This document shows, piece by piece, positions 62,745-64,000 of a DNA stretch of 64,000 nt. This stretch comes from Panorpa germanica (taxonomy: Eukaryota; Arthropoda; Insecta; Mecoptera; Panorpidae): NCBI GenBank assembly GCA_963678705.1, contig OY783212.1, positions 9,424,001 through 9,488,000 of the forward strand, written 5' to 3'. The notes under the pieces are model-generated. The model saw only the letters and a list, made by a program, of their open reading frames with translations. It searched no databases and was not told the DNA's origin. The translations under genes were made by a program, and so were the position numbers. Each line of letters opens with the position of its first letter. The stretch's first letter is position 1.

Positions 62745-64000
62745 ATGAATCAAATCCTTGGGTGTCTCTTCTTTGGACTAGCCGTTGCAAGCGCTGCGAA
62801 TAATCCGATTAGTGTTGTGGTGGATAGTTTAAAAAATGCGAATAAGTAAGTTACTAATATCTCATATTTTGGTTAAGACATCACTGACCATGTACGATTA
62901 CCTAGACGTTAAGAGTTTTAGTAGAAGATTCCTGTTTAATGTTATTTTTTTAAAGATTTATATGTGTGTATCAGATTTGGTTAGTTATTAGCATTGAAAC
63001 AATACATGCACTTTTACAAATCAGGTGTACACGGGTGAAAATACTTTCCTTATAAATAAATGAGGGGTGGGGGGAGGGGTTAAGGTCAAATCAATAAAAA
63101 AAGCATATTTTCTATAATATTTTTTGACGACGCAGTTACTATATAATTATTTCAAAATTCCTAAATGATAAAATGACATTTAAAGAATACTTTGTAAAAT
63201 TTTCATAAATAAATATCAAGCAAGGAGTTATTGACGGCGAATCTCCGCAGATGTTACAAAAATCTCATTGCGCTGTCCCTTATAACTCATCACTGGATTA
63301 TTTGAAATCAGAAAACCAAAATGATTTCATTAGTCGATAAGTTTCTGCAGGCAACCCTGCCAAGTTTCTTTTTATTAATACTTCAATTCTTTACAGCATT
63401 TAGAAATCAAAATACCGATTTTTCATGCAAAAAATTAAAATTAGAAAAAAAAAGAAACTCGACAGCGTTACCTCGGCATTTATGTAAAGAAAGAGTGTGC
63501 AAAATTTTAAAAGGATTGGTGCAGTAGATTTTGAGCTAGAGAGGGCACCGACTCTGAAAAAGCTAAGTGTGAGAAATACGCGTTCAAAAGTTTCAAAGGA
63601 AGACGAAAACAGACCAGAGAGGTGAAGATTTAAAACTCTATATCTCTGGCAGTTTTACTCCAATCGACTTCAAATTTTTACGCGATAAACTTAATATATT
63701 ATACATTAATATAAATAAATAAAAAAAAGAAAAAAAAAGAACTACACGTTGGCTATGATTCTCGTTTGATTAATAAATTTTAAAATAATTTCCAGAACTA
63801 CAACCAAAGAAAGTATCAACGGCAAGATTGATGAAGCTTTAGCTATCATAAGCAACACGATAAAAAATTAGATAAAGAACTTTTACCCATTGGATCTGCC
63901 TGATGCCATTGTAGGAGGGATCAAATTGACGGATGTCAAACAATATGGGATGCACGATATTTACCGCTTCGGTGACGCTGCAGTAACCTATGATGACTCA
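62745..64000 (+). pseudogene. Group-7-allergen-like secreted protein, partial, with in-frame stop
   Basis: Exon 1 (62,745-62,845) encodes a signal peptide, MNQILGCLFFGLAVASA, then NNPISVVVDSL. A GTAAGT donor follows, a 950-bp intron ends TTTCCAG, and exon 2 starts at 63,796 in phase. Exon 2 gives TKESINGKIDEALAIIS, then a TAG at 63,869-63,871, then in the same frame FYPLDLPDAIVGG and YRFGDAAVTYDDS to the window edge. The spacing of the IDEAL helix, PLPD-like turn and GDA-x-TYD strand matches my recall of arthropod group 7 allergen-like proteins (extracellular, BPI/TULIP-like lipid-binding fold). The frame after the stop is preserved, so the TAG looks like a single-base change: a fresh pseudogene, a null allele, or a read error. 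Exact function is unknown and the 3' part is outside the window. Confidence 0.72.
63063..63079 (+). other. G-rich run in intron (possible G4)
   Basis: GGGGTGGGGGGAGGGG in the intron of the allergen-like gene. Splitting the six-G run gives four runs of three or more G, so quadruplex formation is possible. No known role. Confidence 0.4.

Overview
The window is AT-rich, gene-poor nuclear DNA from an insect. The evidence is a CYP6-type cytochrome P450 with a small phase-1 intron, the last exon of an insect biogenic-amine GPCR (best match in memory: the alpha2-adrenergic-like octopamine receptor), the first two exons of a group-7-allergen-like secreted protein, and many eukaryotic transposon relics. 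No bacterial gene organisation, CRISPR array, rRNA or convincing tRNA gene is visible. The order and species cannot be fixed from the sequence alone. Some ORF starts at TTG or GTG are not real eukaryotic starts; the coordinates here use ATG or splice sites instead.

Layout. 1-34,022 is an intergenic desert with no recognisable host gene except one unidentified 139-codon ORF at 20,884-21,303. It holds a dense set of short non-autonomous elements: TIR elements (1,725; 5,202 and its sister at 27,994; a TTAA-flanked one at 24,187), hAT-type MITEs with 8-bp target duplications (6,811; 13,747; 15,419; 17,751), a long-arm fold-back element with a perfect 8-bp duplication (26,598-27,242), a Helitron-like element (12,798), tRNA-derived SINEs and a LINE tail. 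34,023-35,057 (minus) is the terminal exon of the amine GPCR. Its upstream exons are not recognisable in the remaining 29 kb to the right, so either the intron is very long or the rest lies outside the window. 35-48.7 kb holds a piggyBac-like non-autonomous element (37,878-38,755), an inverted-repeat element with an older MITE inside it, a SINE joined to an 88-bp perfect palindrome, a dead mariner transposase fragment, and a LINE copy with an open ORF1 but a collapsed ORF2. 48,743-50,388 is a complete two-exon P450, followed directly by a reverse-oriented Jockey-type LINE tail. 52.6-53.3 kb is another LINE ORF2 tail. 62,745-64,000 begins the group-7-allergen-like gene, which carries an in-frame stop in exon 2 and runs off the window.

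The host genes are unrelated: neuromodulator signalling, oxidative detoxification or metabolism, and a secreted lipid-binding-fold protein. They do not form a pathway or operon. I found no convincing novel multi-gene system. The most unusual items are the population of small DNA transposon derivatives with readable ends, the long perfect palindrome, a four-run G-quadruplex candidate, the apparently recent nonsense codon in the allergen-like gene, and the Gly-to-Ala change in the P450 haem signature.
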